Position numbers and translations under genes: made by a program. The notes below the pieces were generated by a model. That model ran no database searches. It saw only the letters and a list, made by a program, of their open reading frames with translations, and had not been told where the DNA came from. A stretch of DNA of 33,763 bases from an uncultured Aquimarina sp. (GTDB taxonomy: Bacteria; Bacteroidota; Bacteroidia; Flavobacteriales; Flavobacteriaceae), in assembly GCA_947493495.1 (NCBI GenBank), contig CANLRN010000047.1, positions 1 through 33,763 on the forward strand, written 5' to 3'. Below, piece after piece: positions 8,409 through 17,709 of this stretch; position 1 is the first letter of the stretch; the number at the start of each line of letters is the position of its first letter.

Positions 8409-9425
8409 TTATTCTAATGTAGAATAGTCTCCAATACTGATGGTGGTATATTTCCCATCATAGCGAACGTGATTTCCTATCATCGCATTGTCTAAGGTAG
8501 CATTTTTTATAACAGTTTGGTTCTGTATCAGGCTATTTTTGATTGCTGCATCCTCTAGTACACATCCATTACCTATAGAAACATTAGGGCCTATAGAGGT
8601 GTTTTTAAGGGTTACTCCCTCTCCTATATAACAGGGTGGAATAATGGTAGCATTTTCTTGTGTTACTGTCTCACTTATTAATTTTTCGCCATCTTTTTCT
8701 AAAAAACCTAGCATTCTGGTATTGGTTTCTACCGTAACATTTTTATTACCACAATCCATCCATTCATCAACCTGTCCAGTAACAAAAACTTTACCATTAG
8801 CCATCATTCTTTTGATGCCGTCATTTATTTGATATTCTCCTCCATGAATAATATTATTATCTAGAACATATTGTAATTCGTCCCTTAAAACTGCAACATC
8901 TTTAAAATAATAAATTCCTATCACTGCCTGATCTGACACAAATTCTTTTGGTTTTTCTACCAGTTCTACTATTTCTTTCTGTGCATTAAGTTTTACGACT
9001 CCATAGGCTTCTGGTTTATCTACCTGTTTTACCCAAATTACAGCATCAGCTTCTTTATCGAGATTAAAATCTGCTCTGATTAGGGTATCTGCATAGGCTA
9101 TGACTGCTGGGCCAGATAATGAGGCTTTGGCACACATAATCGCATGCCCTGTTCCTAAGGGTTGGTCTTGTCTGTAAATAGAGGCTTTTGCCTTCAATCT
9201 TTTGGCCAATTCTGTCAAACTCACTACCACATCTTCTCCAAAAAATGCAGGATCTCCTAAGACAAAAGCTATTTCGTCTACTGGTTCTCCTAACACTTTT
9301 ACTATATCCATAACTAAACGATGTACTATCGGTTTTCCTGCTACAGGTATTAATGGTTTAGGAACAGTCAATGTATGAGGTCTTAATCGAGATCCTCTTC
9401 CTGCCATTGGTACTATAATTTTCAT
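8409..9425 (-). CDS. Sugar-1-phosphate nucleotidyltransferase
   Basis: A 338-residue cytoplasmic enzyme that joins a sugar-1-phosphate to an NTP, giving an activated nucleotide sugar for polysaccharide synthesis. The N-terminal nucleotidyltransferase domain opens with IVPMAGRGSRLRPHTLTVPKPLIPVAGKP (about 3-31), including the G-x-G-x-R loop and the catalytic lysine of the PKP motif. AYADTLI (about 110) supplies the metal-binding aspartate and EKPKEF (about 157) is a sugar-site motif. The C-terminal part (about 245-338) contains left-handed beta-helix hexapeptides such as IIPPCYIGEGVTLKNTSIG. RmlA/GlmU-type relatives are close; I cannot say whether the substrate is glucose, mannose or another sugar. 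It lies downstream of dut in the envelope cluster. Confidence 0.92.
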   Translation of the reverse strand: MKIIVPMAGRGSRLRPHTLTVPKPLIPVAGKPIVHRLVMDIVKVLGEPVDEIAFVLGDPAFFGEDVVVSLTELAKRLKAKASIYRQDQPLGTGHAIMCAKASLSGPAVIAYADTLIRADFNLDKEADAVIWVKQVDKPEAYGVVKLNAQKEIVELVEKPKEFVSDQAVIGIYYFKDVAVLRDELQYVLDNNIIHGGEYQINDGIKRMMANGKVFVTGQVDEWMDCGNKNVTVETNTRMLGFLEKDGEKLISETVTQENATIIPPCYIGEGVTLKNTSIGPNVSIGNGCVLEDAAIKNSLIQNQTVIKNATLDNAMIGNHVRYDGKYTTISIGDYSTLE

Positions 9426-9555
9426 TCTATATCGTTTTGATTAGTGCAATATATATCTCAATTCTTTACTAAAGATGAGATTTGCTTTTATTTACATTGT
9501 ATTATGTTATACTTAGTAACTATTATGGGGCTAAATCTTAAATCCTCTTCACTAA

Positions 9556-9990
9556 CTACTTCACTCCTGTACTTCCAAACCCTCCAGCTCCTCTTACTGT
9601 TTCAGAAAGTTCGATTACCTCATTCCATTCTGCTCTTTCGTGTTTAGCGATTATTAATTGAGCAACTCGTTCTCCATTATCTATCGTAAAATCTTCATTA
9701 GATAAATTCACCAAAATGACACCTATCTCCCCCCTATAATCGGCATCTATAGTTCCTGGAGCATTTAATACAGTAATCCCTTTTTTTGCAGCCAATCCAC
9801 TTCTGGGTCGAACCTGTGCTTCATATCCAATTGGTAATTCTATGAACAATCCTGTTTTTACGATGGTTCTTTCTAAAGGTTTTAGAACTATTGGTTCTTG
9901 TATGTTTGCTCTAAGATCCATCCCTGCAGAGGCTGTTGTCTCGTAATGTGGTAGCTCATGTGAGGATCTATTGATAATATTTATTTGCAT
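9556..9990 (-). CDS. dut: dUTP diphosphatase
   Basis: A 144-residue trimeric dUTPase that hydrolyses dUTP to dUMP and pyrophosphate, keeping uracil out of DNA and feeding thymidylate synthesis. I use the ATG at 9990 ([17 protein letters not shown] follows), which matches the usual family start; an upstream ATG at 10008 adds six residues. All five family motifs are visible: AGMDLRA (about 22), RPRSGLA (about 63), [11 protein letters not shown] (about 79-89), GERVAQLII (about 107), and the C-terminal P-loop-like [10 protein letters not shown] (about 132-141). It follows the flippase gene by 33 bases and is likely co-transcribed, though its role is unrelated to polysaccharides. Confidence 0.96.
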   Translation of the reverse strand: MQINIINRSSHELPHYETTASAGMDLRANIQEPIVLKPLERTIVKTGLFIELPIGYEAQVRPRSGLAAKKGITVLNAPGTIDADYRGEIGVILVNLSNEDFTIDNGERVAQLIIAKHERAEWNEVIELSETVRGAGGFGSTGVK

Positions 9991-10023
9991 ATGTGTATTA
10001 AAAAGCACTCTAATAAGCGCATA

Positions 10024-11472
10024 TTATTTTTTTAAAATCTGTTTTAATTCCTTGTTCTCAGAGATGTACAAAATTACTAAAAACACCACCAATAATGGGA
10101 TCGAAATCATATAATTACTATCGAAAACATAAAAAGAAAGGATCGAAATCCCTATAGAGAGTGTCATATACATTCCTATTTTTTTTAGGTCATAAGGGAT
10201 TGGATAATATTGGCGGCCGTAATACCAAGATAATAACATCATTATACTATACGCTGCCAAAGTAGCAATCGCAGAACCGAGGTATGTATATTTTGGAATT
10301 AATATAATATTAAGGGCTAATGTAATGATAGCTCCAACTACAGAGATATAGGCGCCAAACTTAGTTTTATCTGTAACCTTATACCAAACTGATAGGTTAT
10401 GATAAATTCCTAAACAAAAATTAGCTAGTAATATGATCGGAACTATCATCAGTGCCTCCCAATAAGATTCATCTCTAAGAATATACTTAAGTATGTGTAT
10501 AAAAACAACAACAAATACTAAAATAAAAGAACCTAGTATTACAAAATATTTTGTAATCCTCGCATAGGTTTCGGGAGCATTTTTATCTTCGGCATGACTG
10601 AAAAAAAAAGGCTCGATCCCTAATCGAAAAGCCGTTGCAAATAAAGTCATAAATAAAGCAAGTTTATAACAAGCCGAATATACTCCTACCATATGATCTG
10701 CTATATTTTCTGGTAATAATTTATCTAATAAAATTCGATCAAAGGTCTCATTTATCGAATAAGCAGCTCCTGCTATCAAAACAGGTAGCGCATATTTCAT
10801 CATTCTTTTCCAGAGCTCTTTATCAAAAGTATAGTGAATCTTTGTATAAAAAGAGAATAACAGTAGCAATGTTAATCCACTGGCAATTACATTAGAAATA
10901 AAAATATAGTTGATTTCGTAACCATCTCTACATATACTATCAAAACTTGAAAAATTAAACGTAACATCGTGAAGGTATACTAATAAGAAAAAATTTAACC
11001 CAAAATTTACAGCAACATTAAGGATTTTGATTACAGCATATTTTATAGGCCGCTCATTTGCCCTAAGCCAAGCAAATGGAATAATGACTAGCGTATCGAG
11101 CAATAAAATCCAAATCACAAGGTGGATATGTGCTATCTGTATGCCTGTAAGTGCAGCTATCTGTTCTTTAAAAAATAGTGCCGCTATTAAAAAAAATAAT
11201 GTAGATAGTAGTAGAGAAATAGTCGCCGTACTTACTACTTTATTTTTATCGGTTTCTTTATTAAAGAATCGGAAAAAAGCAGTCTCCATTCCATAAGCTA
11301 ATATCACATTAAATAAAACGAAATATGAGAATATGATGGATACTTTTCCATATTCTTCTGTTGGGAGTTGATCTGTATATAGTGGGACAAGTATAAATGA
11401 CAACATGCGTGGTAGTACAGTTGCCAACCCATAAATAAAGGTTTGTTTAAAGAGTTTCTGAAAAATTCCCAA
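10024..11472 (-). CDS. Oligosaccharide flippase (Wzx/MATE-like)
   Basis: A 482-residue integral membrane protein with 12-14 hydrophobic helices, of the polysaccharide-biosynthesis (MOP superfamily) type that flips lipid-linked sugars across the inner membrane. The N-terminal motif GLATVLPRMLSFILVPLYTD (about 16-35) is typical. Other marks are PVLIAGAAYSINETFDRILL near 230 and the charged loop RITKYFVILGSF near 305. The C-terminus is basic. It is the first gene of the minus-strand cluster leading to dut, the nucleotidyltransferase and EnvC. Upstream, TACATTTA is one base off a -7 box. The identity of the lipid-linked substrate is not visible. Confidence 0.9.
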   Translation of the reverse strand: MGIFQKLFKQTFIYGLATVLPRMLSFILVPLYTDQLPTEEYGKVSIIFSYFVLFNVILAYGMETAFFRFFNKETDKNKVVSTATISLLLSTLFFLIAALFFKEQIAALTGIQIAHIHLVIWILLLDTLVIIPFAWLRANERPIKYAVIKILNVAVNFGLNFFLLVYLHDVTFNFSSFDSICRDGYEINYIFISNVIASGLTLLLLFSFYTKIHYTFDKELWKRMMKYALPVLIAGAAYSINETFDRILLDKLLPENIADHMVGVYSACYKLALFMTLFATAFRLGIEPFFFSHAEDKNAPETYARITKYFVILGSFILVFVVVFIHILKYILRDESYWEALMIVPIILLANFCLGIYHNLSVWYKVTDKTKFGAYISVVGAIITLALNIILIPKYTYLGSAIATLAAYSIMMLLSWYYGRQYYPIPYDLKKIGMYMTLSIGISILSFYVFDSNYMISIPLLVVFLVILYISENKELKQILKK

Positions 11473-11521
11473 TTATAAAAATGATTGTGACACTAAATGT
11501 ACAATTTTTATTGTCTAATAT

Positions 11522-12034
11522 TTATCGTGGAATGCCTTGAACTGGTTTTTCTGGTAAGTTCTTTATCCTAAAATGTCCTTTTTCACCATCTTTGGTATAA
11601 GTAATCACACATTCATTGGCACTAAGTGCAAAAGGTATTTTCTTTTCGATCACAGGAACTTTGTTCTTAAACTCTTCTTTAGGGTCACTACTCATCACCA
11701 ATTCTATTTTTTCTATAGAATTAGGATCGGTATATTTACCCATATATATGTCTCCTCCTTTATTTTTTCTCAACGGTATTTTTTTTCCTCTAAAATAGGC
11801 TTCTTCCAGCTTTACAGTATCATCGCTCTCTATAGGGATATATATTATAAAACCAGCACCTCCTTCTCTAATCCCCGATACCCATTTCTCGAAATAAGGT
11901 GATTTAAGCGTAACGGGAGCATCCGTATCTATCTTTTTTTCCATTTTCTGACTACTTGCACACTGTGCGAATATTGCAATAATACTCACAAGGCTAATTT
12001 TTAGTACACTATTTACTATTCTTTTTCTTCCCAT
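11522..12034 (-). CDS. Small hypothetical lipoprotein
   Basis: A 170-residue protein that I do not recognise. It opens with a basic N-terminus (GRKR) and a hydrophobic stretch to the lipobox IFAQC, with the acylated cysteine at residue 25. The mature part is mostly beta-strand-like and charged, with FEKWVSGIREGGAGFIIYIPIES near 48-70 and a C-terminal FRIKNLPEKPVQGIPR. It overlaps the upstream barrel gene by 19 bases, indicating one operon. Both proteins seem to be surface or outer-membrane linked. The ATG at 12034 is the only start that keeps the signal sequence intact. Confidence 0.75.
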   Translation of the reverse strand: MGRKRIVNSVLKISLVSIIAIFAQCASSQKMEKKIDTDAPVTLKSPYFEKWVSGIREGGAGFIIYIPIESDDTVKLEEAYFRGKKIPLRKNKGGDIYMGKYTDPNSIEKIELVMSSDPKEEFKNKVPVIEKKIPFALSANECVITYTKDGEKGHFRIKNLPEKPVQGIPR

Positions 12035-12671
12035 TTCTTTTTTAATTTTTCTCGATGTTTATCTTTTATTTTCTTGATGTCTTTTATATTAAAAACAATA
12101 TGTATACCAAGATTAACTCCAAGTCCAGAGAATAGTCTCGTATCCTCTCCATTAGTTATATTAAGGCCATACATGTATGGCAGTCCGAATTCTAGTTCTG
12201 CACATTTTGCAAATTTATAATGTATTCCTGCCCCAGCAGTAAGCAATAACATTCCTCCACTATTTTCTTCTACTCCAATATCACTTGGATCATCTGCTTC
12301 ATATCTGATAGCACCAATTCCCACTCCTGACTCTAAATAAAAACTAAATTTACCACTATTAATTGCATGTAATCTCCAAGAGGGTAAAAATCCATATGCT
12401 TGTACTTCTATATCTCTACCATTTCTTGTTCTACATCTTGAGTAATCATCACAAAAGCGGATGTACTAATCGCTAATCGATCTGACACATAAAACGATAC
12501 ACTGGGTCTTGCTAAAATACCACTATAACCGTTATCTAAATCCAAGAGAGGTACTGCAGCTATTCCTATTTTAATATCGCCTGCTTCGTATAGATCTTCT
12601 GATTCTTGAGCATTGAGATGATATCCTAACATTGCTATACAAAGTAGTATAAAAAGTTTAAGTATCTTCAT
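12016..12671 (-). pseudogene. Outer-membrane beta-barrel protein with a one-base frameshift
   Basis: The gene starts at the ATG at 12671 with a signal peptide (KILKLFILLCIAMLGYHLNAQ) and barrel-like strands (GIAAVPLLDLDNGYSGILARPSVSFYV). The frame hits a stop at 12408 after QDVEQEMVEI. If one A is restored at 12423-12425 (minus strand GAAATGG read as GAAAATGG), translation continues through GRDIEVQAYGFLPSWRLHAIN. It then runs into the strand-rich second half, with GIGAIRYEADDP and a lysine-rich tail ending KWEEKE at 12016. The repaired product would be about 218 residues, normal for small flavobacterial barrel proteins. The break is either a true mutation, programmed slippage or a base missed at a homopolymer. 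It sits upstream of, and overlaps by 19 bases, the lipoprotein gene. Confidence 0.8.
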
Positions 12672-12712
12672 TTTTTTAAGGACTAAGATAGAAAAATGAA
12701 GTTATGCCTTTC

Positions 12713-12752
12713 TTAAAAAAAACAAAAGGTAGCAAATTGAATTTGCTACCTT
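12713..12752 (-). terminator. Rho-independent terminator of the secreted lectin-fold gene
   Basis: A 13-bp perfect stem (AAGGTAGCAAATT, 12726-12738, with AATTTGCTACCTT, 12740-12752) is followed on the minus strand by a long T-rich run (TTTTGTTTTTTTT). It lies 24 bases after the stop of the gene ending at 12776. Confidence 0.9.
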
Positions 12753-12775
12753 GGGATATCAATTATCCATTCCGT

Positions 12776-14641
12776 TTAATGTCTAATAACAAATTGAGTG
12801 TTTTGAGTGTTTTTGTTTTGGAAATTAATAGATAAAATATAGATTCCTGTTGTAATATCAGAAACGTCTATTGAATTATCATCACTTTCATTCAACACAT
12901 TTTTATTGAGCTCTTTAATAACCTTACCCTGAAGACTATAAATTCTAATGCTTCGTATTTCTTCTGATGAACTATTTCTTTTCAAAATCAGATTGTCATC
13001 TGCTGGGTTTGGATAAAAATTGATTTTATCATCTCGTATTTCATTTAATTCTTTGTTGTTATTACTACATCTGACTTTACCTACTTTTTCATTATCATAT
13101 CGATTATCCCAGTTACCATTCACTGGACTGATATAAGTCTGCCAATAATAATTGTTCCCTAATTTCGCATCTTTATCTACTGTGATTTTTAGAGTTGCGG
13201 TTCCTTTTCCGGTTCCATTTATAGAAACTTTTGCAGATCCTTCTGATTTCCATCCATCATCTTTGTTCTGTAAAGAAGTTCTTATGTAAGCAGCTCCTCT
13301 TCCTATATATGGAACCTTAATCGTATATGACCTTCCAGGAACTACAGCAGAAGGAGCAGAATAATTCTGTATATCATATCGTACACAATTAATAGGTTTG
13401 ATAACTCTATGATCAATACGATTATTCCAGTTACCATTGCGAGTAGTAACAACAGAAAGCCATTGATATGTGTTTCCTTGTGGAGCAACAGTATTAATTC
13501 TGATATTCTTAGTATATGTTCTGGTTCCCTTTTCTATATTAAAATTAAGGGAAGCATAGCTTTTAAAATTTTTATCCTTATTCTGAAGTCGCAATTGTAC
13601 TGTTCGTTTACTTCTAGATCTTATTCTTACTGAAACAGGATAAGTTTCGCCAACTACTACATTTTTTGGAGCATTAAAACTAAGAATTTCATCCTTGGGA
13701 AATCCACTCCATAACTCTATATCATCATACCAAATTTTTGAAGTTCTAGCACCATTATGCCACTCTCTACTTCGATAGTTTTTTAATGGAGAAAAGAAAT
13801 CAGTATGCTGCGGATTCGTAGGATGTTGTGTTTGACCCACAAAATCAAATATTACTTTTCCATTAATCTTAAGAAATAATCGCCCTTTACTATCATGTTT
13901 TTTCCAAAAAATCTCTACGTCCATCCACTTATCAATAGGAACAGGGATTTTTTCATTTTTAAGTATAAATAGTTTATCACTTTGCACATTATGTCTGGTA
14001 AAAACCCACATTGGTTTAGCATCTGAAGCTTTTTTTTCTAGCGTAAGATAAAATCTATAATTTCTATTAGGATACGTACCTTGTTTGACTTCAAAAAAAT
14101 TAATCCAATGGCTTGGCCAAGTAGCGTTATTCAGATTTTTATCTAACTTCATCTTATAACGAATAAACCCTTGTGTAGAAAAAACACCATTATTCTGATA
14201 ATCTGGATACATCCAAAACTCTACACGTGTTTGTTGATTATCTGATGGGTCATCTTTTTTGGTTTCTAATACGATTCCTTTAGAGTTCTTATACCCTATA
14301 CCATTGGATATTTTAGCTTCAGCAAATTCTTTATGAGCTTTATTTTTACCTGTCAAATAAAAAAATTCTGCTTTTTCTACTTGATTTGATAAATTCTGCC
14401 AATTATAATTTCCATCAACACCTGTCATAATCTGTCTTTTAATACTCGTAGGGTGTGGGGATACCCGAGAGCTTCCTTCGAACCCTGACTTAAATACAAG
14501 CGAACCATACTCTGTAGTATCTGTAATTTCTTGTGCAAAAGAATTAGTTACAAAAAAGAATAGTACACAGGAAAATACTACAGAAAAATAGTTCTGATAT
14601 CTTGTGTGGTTGGTTGAGAATAGGGTGGTTAATATTTTCAT
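12776..14641 (-). CDS. T9SS-secreted polysaccharide-lyase-like lectin-fold protein
   Basis: A 621-residue secreted protein. A long signal peptide (to about 36, FVTNSFAQ) precedes a jelly-roll, concanavalin-like domain (about 45-313), with blocks such as QTRVEFWMYPDY and WPSHWINFFEVKQG. I place this near the heparinase-I/polysaccharide-lyase type, but with no sure active site. Two related modules follow (about 322-418 and 427-524). Both contain a QNKD block and a near-identical end: NGNWNNRIDHR in the first and NGNWDNRYDNE in the second. A type A T9SS sorting domain (about 540-621, FYPNPADD to the basic end FVIRH) directs export and surface attachment. The gene is alone, ending in a strong terminator. 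The target glycan is unknown. Confidence 0.8.
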   Translation of the reverse strand: MKILTTLFSTNHTRYQNYFSVVFSCVLFFFVTNSFAQEITDTTEYGSLVFKSGFEGSSRVSPHPTSIKRQIMTGVDGNYNWQNLSNQVEKAEFFYLTGKNKAHKEFAEAKISNGIGYKNSKGIVLETKKDDPSDNQQTRVEFWMYPDYQNNGVFSTQGFIRYKMKLDKNLNNATWPSHWINFFEVKQGTYPNRNYRFYLTLEKKASDAKPMWVFTRHNVQSDKLFILKNEKIPVPIDKWMDVEIFWKKHDSKGRLFLKINGKVIFDFVGQTQHPTNPQHTDFFSPLKNYRSREWHNGARTSKIWYDDIELWSGFPKDEILSFNAPKNVVVGETYPVSVRIRSRSKRTVQLRLQNKDKNFKSYASLNFNIEKGTRTYTKNIRINTVAPQGNTYQWLSVVTTRNGNWNNRIDHRVIKPINCVRYDIQNYSAPSAVVPGRSYTIKVPYIGRGAAYIRTSLQNKDDGWKSEGSAKVSINGTGKGTATLKITVDKDAKLGNNYYWQTYISPVNGNWDNRYDNEKVGKVRCSNNNKELNEIRDDKINFYPNPADDNLILKRNSSSEEIRSIRIYSLQGKVIKELNKNVLNESDDNSIDVSDITTGIYILSINFQNKNTQNTQFVIRH

Positions 14642-14834
14642 AGTATAATGAGTTTGTGTTATTACATAAAAATGCTATTGTTATTTTTAAAAAGTTGTAC
14701 TACTATGTATTCGTACTAAGGTATTTTTCTTAATAGTTTTAGGTTAGTGTTAATTTGTATTTAGAATACAAATGCCTAATTATAAATGTTTTAAATATAC
14801 TTTTTTTTAACGTACTATTCTTTATGTAGTTTAT

Positions 14835-14852
14835 AACCCAAATATTTGGGTT
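14835..14852. promoter_or_regulatory. 18-bp perfect palindrome, candidate operator
   Basis: AACCCAAATATTTGGGTT is exactly self-complementary and lies in the 14642-15064 intergenic region, about 190 bases before the start of the secreted lectin-fold gene. Flanking bases extend the symmetry to TTATAA on both sides with one extra T. No T-run follows, so it does not look like a terminator; a dimeric regulator site is more likely. Apart from this and the atpG terminator, I see no gene in this 420-base stretch. Confidence 0.45.
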
Positions 14853-15009
14853 TATAACTAGTTTATTTCACTTTATAATTGAATATCTAAACACTCGTTT
14901 ATCTAAAAAGTAATTTTTAGCTGTGTAAAAGTATAAAGCGCTATATGCATCAGAAAATCTATTCGGCCATGAAACTACTTCAAAACCTATCGCTATGTAG
15001 AAGTTTTGT

Positions 15010-15043
15010 ATATAAAAAACCTCATTCGTAGTATGAATGAGGT
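15010..15043 (-). terminator. Terminator of the atp operon
   Basis: A 9-bp perfect stem (ACCTCATTC at 15019-15027 with GAATGAGGT at 15035-15043) with a 7-base loop. On the minus strand it is followed by TTTTTTATA. It lies 22 bases after the atpG stop, a textbook rho-independent terminator. Confidence 0.92.
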
Positions 15044-15064
15044 AGCTATACACTATAAATATTT

Positions 15065-15925
15065 CTAGTTATTCAACGCTTCTGCACCACCAACGATCTC
15101 CAGGATCTCATTGGTAATCGAAGCTTGTCTTGCTTTGTTGTATTGTAGTTTTAGAGAGTCTCTTAATTCTGTAGCATTATCCGTTGCTTTATGCATGGCA
15201 GTCATACGGGCTCCGTGTTCTGATGCAAAAGAATCTCTGATCGCCTTATATAACTGTGTCTTTAGCGACTTAGGGATCAATTGCGCTACTATTTCTTCTT
15301 TAGAAGGTTCGAAAATATAGTCTACGTTACTATTATTTTCTCCTTCTATAGGTTTAATCGGCAAAAATTGCTCTATAGTTACCTCTTGAGTGGCTGCATT
15401 TTTAAACTTATTATATACCACTTCAATTTTATCATAAGAACCATTGGTAAATAACTCCATCAATTCTTCTGCTATCGCAGCAACATTAGCAAAACTAAGA
15501 TCATCAAACACTTCACTTTTATTAGCGATTACAGTATGTGTTTTAGAAACAATATCATTTACTTTTTTTCCTATGGTAACAAAATCAACCTGTTTACCAA
15601 CATATACATTTTCATATAAGTTTTTAGACCCTTTAATGATATTAGAATTAAAAGCACCTGCCAAACCACGATTAGAAGCAATTGCCACTACTAAGACTTT
15701 GTTCACTTCGCGCAGTTCAGAAAACGAACTCGCACTATCACCATCGAGTGAAGCGCTTAAGCTTTGAAGCAATTCAGTAAGCTTATCTGCATAAGGACGC
15801 ATCGCTGTAATCGCCATCTGTGCTTTATTTAGCTTAGCAGCTGATACCATTTTCATGGCACTGGTGATTTGCATCGTGGAGGATACAGAGGTGATTCTAC
15901 TACGTAATTCTTTTAAATTTGCCAT
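15065..15925 (-). CDS. atpG: F1Fo ATP synthase gamma subunit
   Basis: A 286-residue protein of normal length. Gamma is the central rotor shaft that turns inside the alpha3beta3 head. The N-terminal helix MANLKELRSRITSVSSTMQIT and the ITSAMKMVSAAKL motif (about 21-33) are diagnostic, as is the C-terminal SEHGARMTAMHKATDNATEL (about 234-253) that contacts the catalytic head. It is the last gene of this operon: atpD and atpC, which usually follow, are missing, and a terminator lies 22 bases downstream. It is separated from atpA by a 132-base gap holding an inverted-repeat element. Confidence 0.98.
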   Translation of the reverse strand: MANLKELRSRITSVSSTMQITSAMKMVSAAKLNKAQMAITAMRPYADKLTELLQSLSASLDGDSASSFSELREVNKVLVVAIASNRGLAGAFNSNIIKGSKNLYENVYVGKQVDFVTIGKKVNDIVSKTHTVIANKSEVFDDLSFANVAAIAEELMELFTNGSYDKIEVVYNKFKNAATQEVTIEQFLPIKPIEGENNSNVDYIFEPSKEEIVAQLIPKSLKTQLYKAIRDSFASEHGARMTAMHKATDNATELRDSLKLQYNKARQASITNEILEIVGGAEALNN

Positions 15926-15931
15926 TTTTCT

Positions 15932-16056
15932 TAGTATTGAGTATTAAGTAATAAGTCATGAGACAATTTATTAATCAATACCTTGCTAATTTTTACTTTG
16001 TAAAGTACAAAATAGTAAGAGAAATCTAATTTCTCACTACTTTGTACTCAATACTA
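15932..16056. repeat. Inverted-repeat element between atpA and atpG
   Basis: Twelve-base perfect terminal repeats (TAGTATTGAGTA at 15932-15943, TACTCAATACTA at 16045-16056) enclose 125 bases. The right part also folds alone: the segment 16004-16025 pairs with 16029-16048 with one mismatch and a two-base bulge around a 3-base loop. It fills almost the whole atpA-atpG gap, ending two bases from the atpA stop. It has the look of a small non-autonomous palindromic insertion or an RNA-processing structure; I see no target-site duplication. Confidence 0.65.
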
Positions 16057-16057
16057 T

Positions 16058-17635
16058 TTACTTATACTTCGCTGAAATCTCTTTACAGGCAGAAAGCAAT
16101 ACATCTGTTACTTCGTCTGTTAATTTTCCAGCTTTTAAAGTGTCTAGTGTATCTCTATGCTTGGCATTTAGATATTCTATAAAGTCACTTTCGAATTCTT
16201 TTATTTTATTTACAGGAACATCTCTTAATAAGTTTTTAGATCCTGCATAGATAATCGCAATCTGATCTTCTACTGTATAAGGATCATTTTGTGCTTGCTT
16301 TAAGATCTCTACATTACGTTTTCCTTTTTCGATCACATTTAAGGTAGCTGCATCCAGGTCAGAACCAAATTTGGCAAAGGCTTCTAATTCTCGGAACTGT
16401 GCTTGATCCAATTTAAGTGTTCCTGCTACTTTCTTCATCGATTTAATCTGAGCCGAACCTCCCACACGAGATACAGAGATCCCTACATTAATCGCTGGAC
16501 GTACACCAGAGTTAAATAAATCTGATGTTAAGAATATCTGTCCATCTGTAATCGAAATTACATTGGTAGGGATATATGCAGATACATCGCCTGCCTGCGT
16601 TTCGATAATTGGCAAAGCTGTTAGAGATCCACCACCTTTTACTTTAGATTTTAAAGCATCTGGCAGGTCATTCATGTCCTTAGCAATACTATCATCTGCG
16701 ATAACTTTTGCAGCACGCTCTAATAATCTAGAATGCAAATAGAATACATCTCCAGGATAAGCTTCACGTCCTGGTGGACGACGTAATAATAGTGATACCT
16801 CACGATAGGCTACCGCCTGCTTCGATAAATCATCATATATAATTAGTGCTGGACGACCTGTATCTCGGAAGTACTCCCCGATAGCAGCACCTGCAAATGG
16901 AGCATATACCTGCATTGGAGCAGGGTCAGAAGCGTTAGCAGCTACAATAGTAGTATAAGCTAGTGCTCCTTTTTCTTCTAATACTTTAGCAATTAATGCA
17001 ACAGTAGATGCTTTTTGTCCGATAGCAACATATATACAGTATACTGGCTCACCAGCATCATAAAATTCTTTTTGGTTCAGGATGGTATCGATACACACTG
17101 TCGTTTTACCTGTCTGACGGTCACCAATTACCAGCTCACGCTGTCCTCTTCCAATTGGTACCATTGCATCGATAGATTTAATCCCAGTCTGTAATGGCTC
17201 TGTTACTGGTTGACGAAAAACCACACCTGGTGCTTTACGTTCTAATGGCATTTCATACGTTTCTCCATCGATCGCACCTTTACCATCGATAGGATTTCCT
17301 AGAGTATCTACTACTCGACCTACGATTCCTTCTCCAACATTGATCGAAGCAATTCTTTGGGTACGTTTTACCGTTACACCTTCTTTTACTTCTATTGAAG
17401 AACCTAAAAGTACGACTCCAACATTATCTTCTTCGAGATTCAGTACGATTCCTTCTAATCCAGATTCGAATTCTACTAATTCTCCATACTGTACATTAGA
17501 CAATCCGTATACTCTGGCGATACCATCACCTACTTGTAACACGGTTCCTACCTCTTCTAATGAAGCTGATGCTTCAAATCCAGATAACTGTTGTTTTAAT
17601 ATTGCTGATACTTCAGCAGGATTCACCTCTGCCAT
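16058..17635 (-). CDS. atpA: F1Fo ATP synthase alpha subunit
   Basis: A 525-residue protein of standard length and the non-catalytic nucleotide-binding partner of beta in the F1 head. The Walker A motif [10 protein letters not shown] (around residue 170) and the family signature [17 protein letters not shown] (around 365) are both intact; the latter holds the arginine finger that reaches the beta catalytic site. [33 protein letters not shown] (about 265-297) is the expected conserved block. It lies 74 bases downstream of atpH and upstream of atpG in the order H-A-G. The start is the ATG at 17635. Confidence 0.98.
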   Translation of the reverse strand: MAEVNPAEVSAILKQQLSGFEASASLEEVGTVLQVGDGIARVYGLSNVQYGELVEFESGLEGIVLNLEEDNVGVVLLGSSIEVKEGVTVKRTQRIASINVGEGIVGRVVDTLGNPIDGKGAIDGETYEMPLERKAPGVVFRQPVTEPLQTGIKSIDAMVPIGRGQRELVIGDRQTGKTTVCIDTILNQKEFYDAGEPVYCIYVAIGQKASTVALIAKVLEEKGALAYTTIVAANASDPAPMQVYAPFAGAAIGEYFRDTGRPALIIYDDLSKQAVAYREVSLLLRRPPGREAYPGDVFYLHSRLLERAAKVIADDSIAKDMNDLPDALKSKVKGGGSLTALPIIETQAGDVSAYIPTNVISITDGQIFLTSDLFNSGVRPAINVGISVSRVGGSAQIKSMKKVAGTLKLDQAQFRELEAFAKFGSDLDAATLNVIEKGKRNVEILKQAQNDPYTVEDQIAIIYAGSKNLLRDVPVNKIKEFESDFIEYLNAKHRDTLDTLKAGKLTDEVTDVLLSACKEISAKYK

Positions 17636-17709
17636 TTTATAATAGTTTATAAGAATGAGTATACCTACTAATTCTCTTATTATTAAATTATACTATATAA
17701 AGTAATTTT

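Noticed and set aside
12016..12324. Second half of the barrel gene as a separate protein from a GTG
   Set aside because: It has no signal peptide and continues the upstream reading frame after a one-base repair, so it is the distal part of a frameshifted gene.
14868..15053. 61-residue minus-strand open frame after atpG
   Set aside because: It contains the atp terminator stem and loop, has no recognised motif and low-complexity composition, so it is almost surely non-coding.
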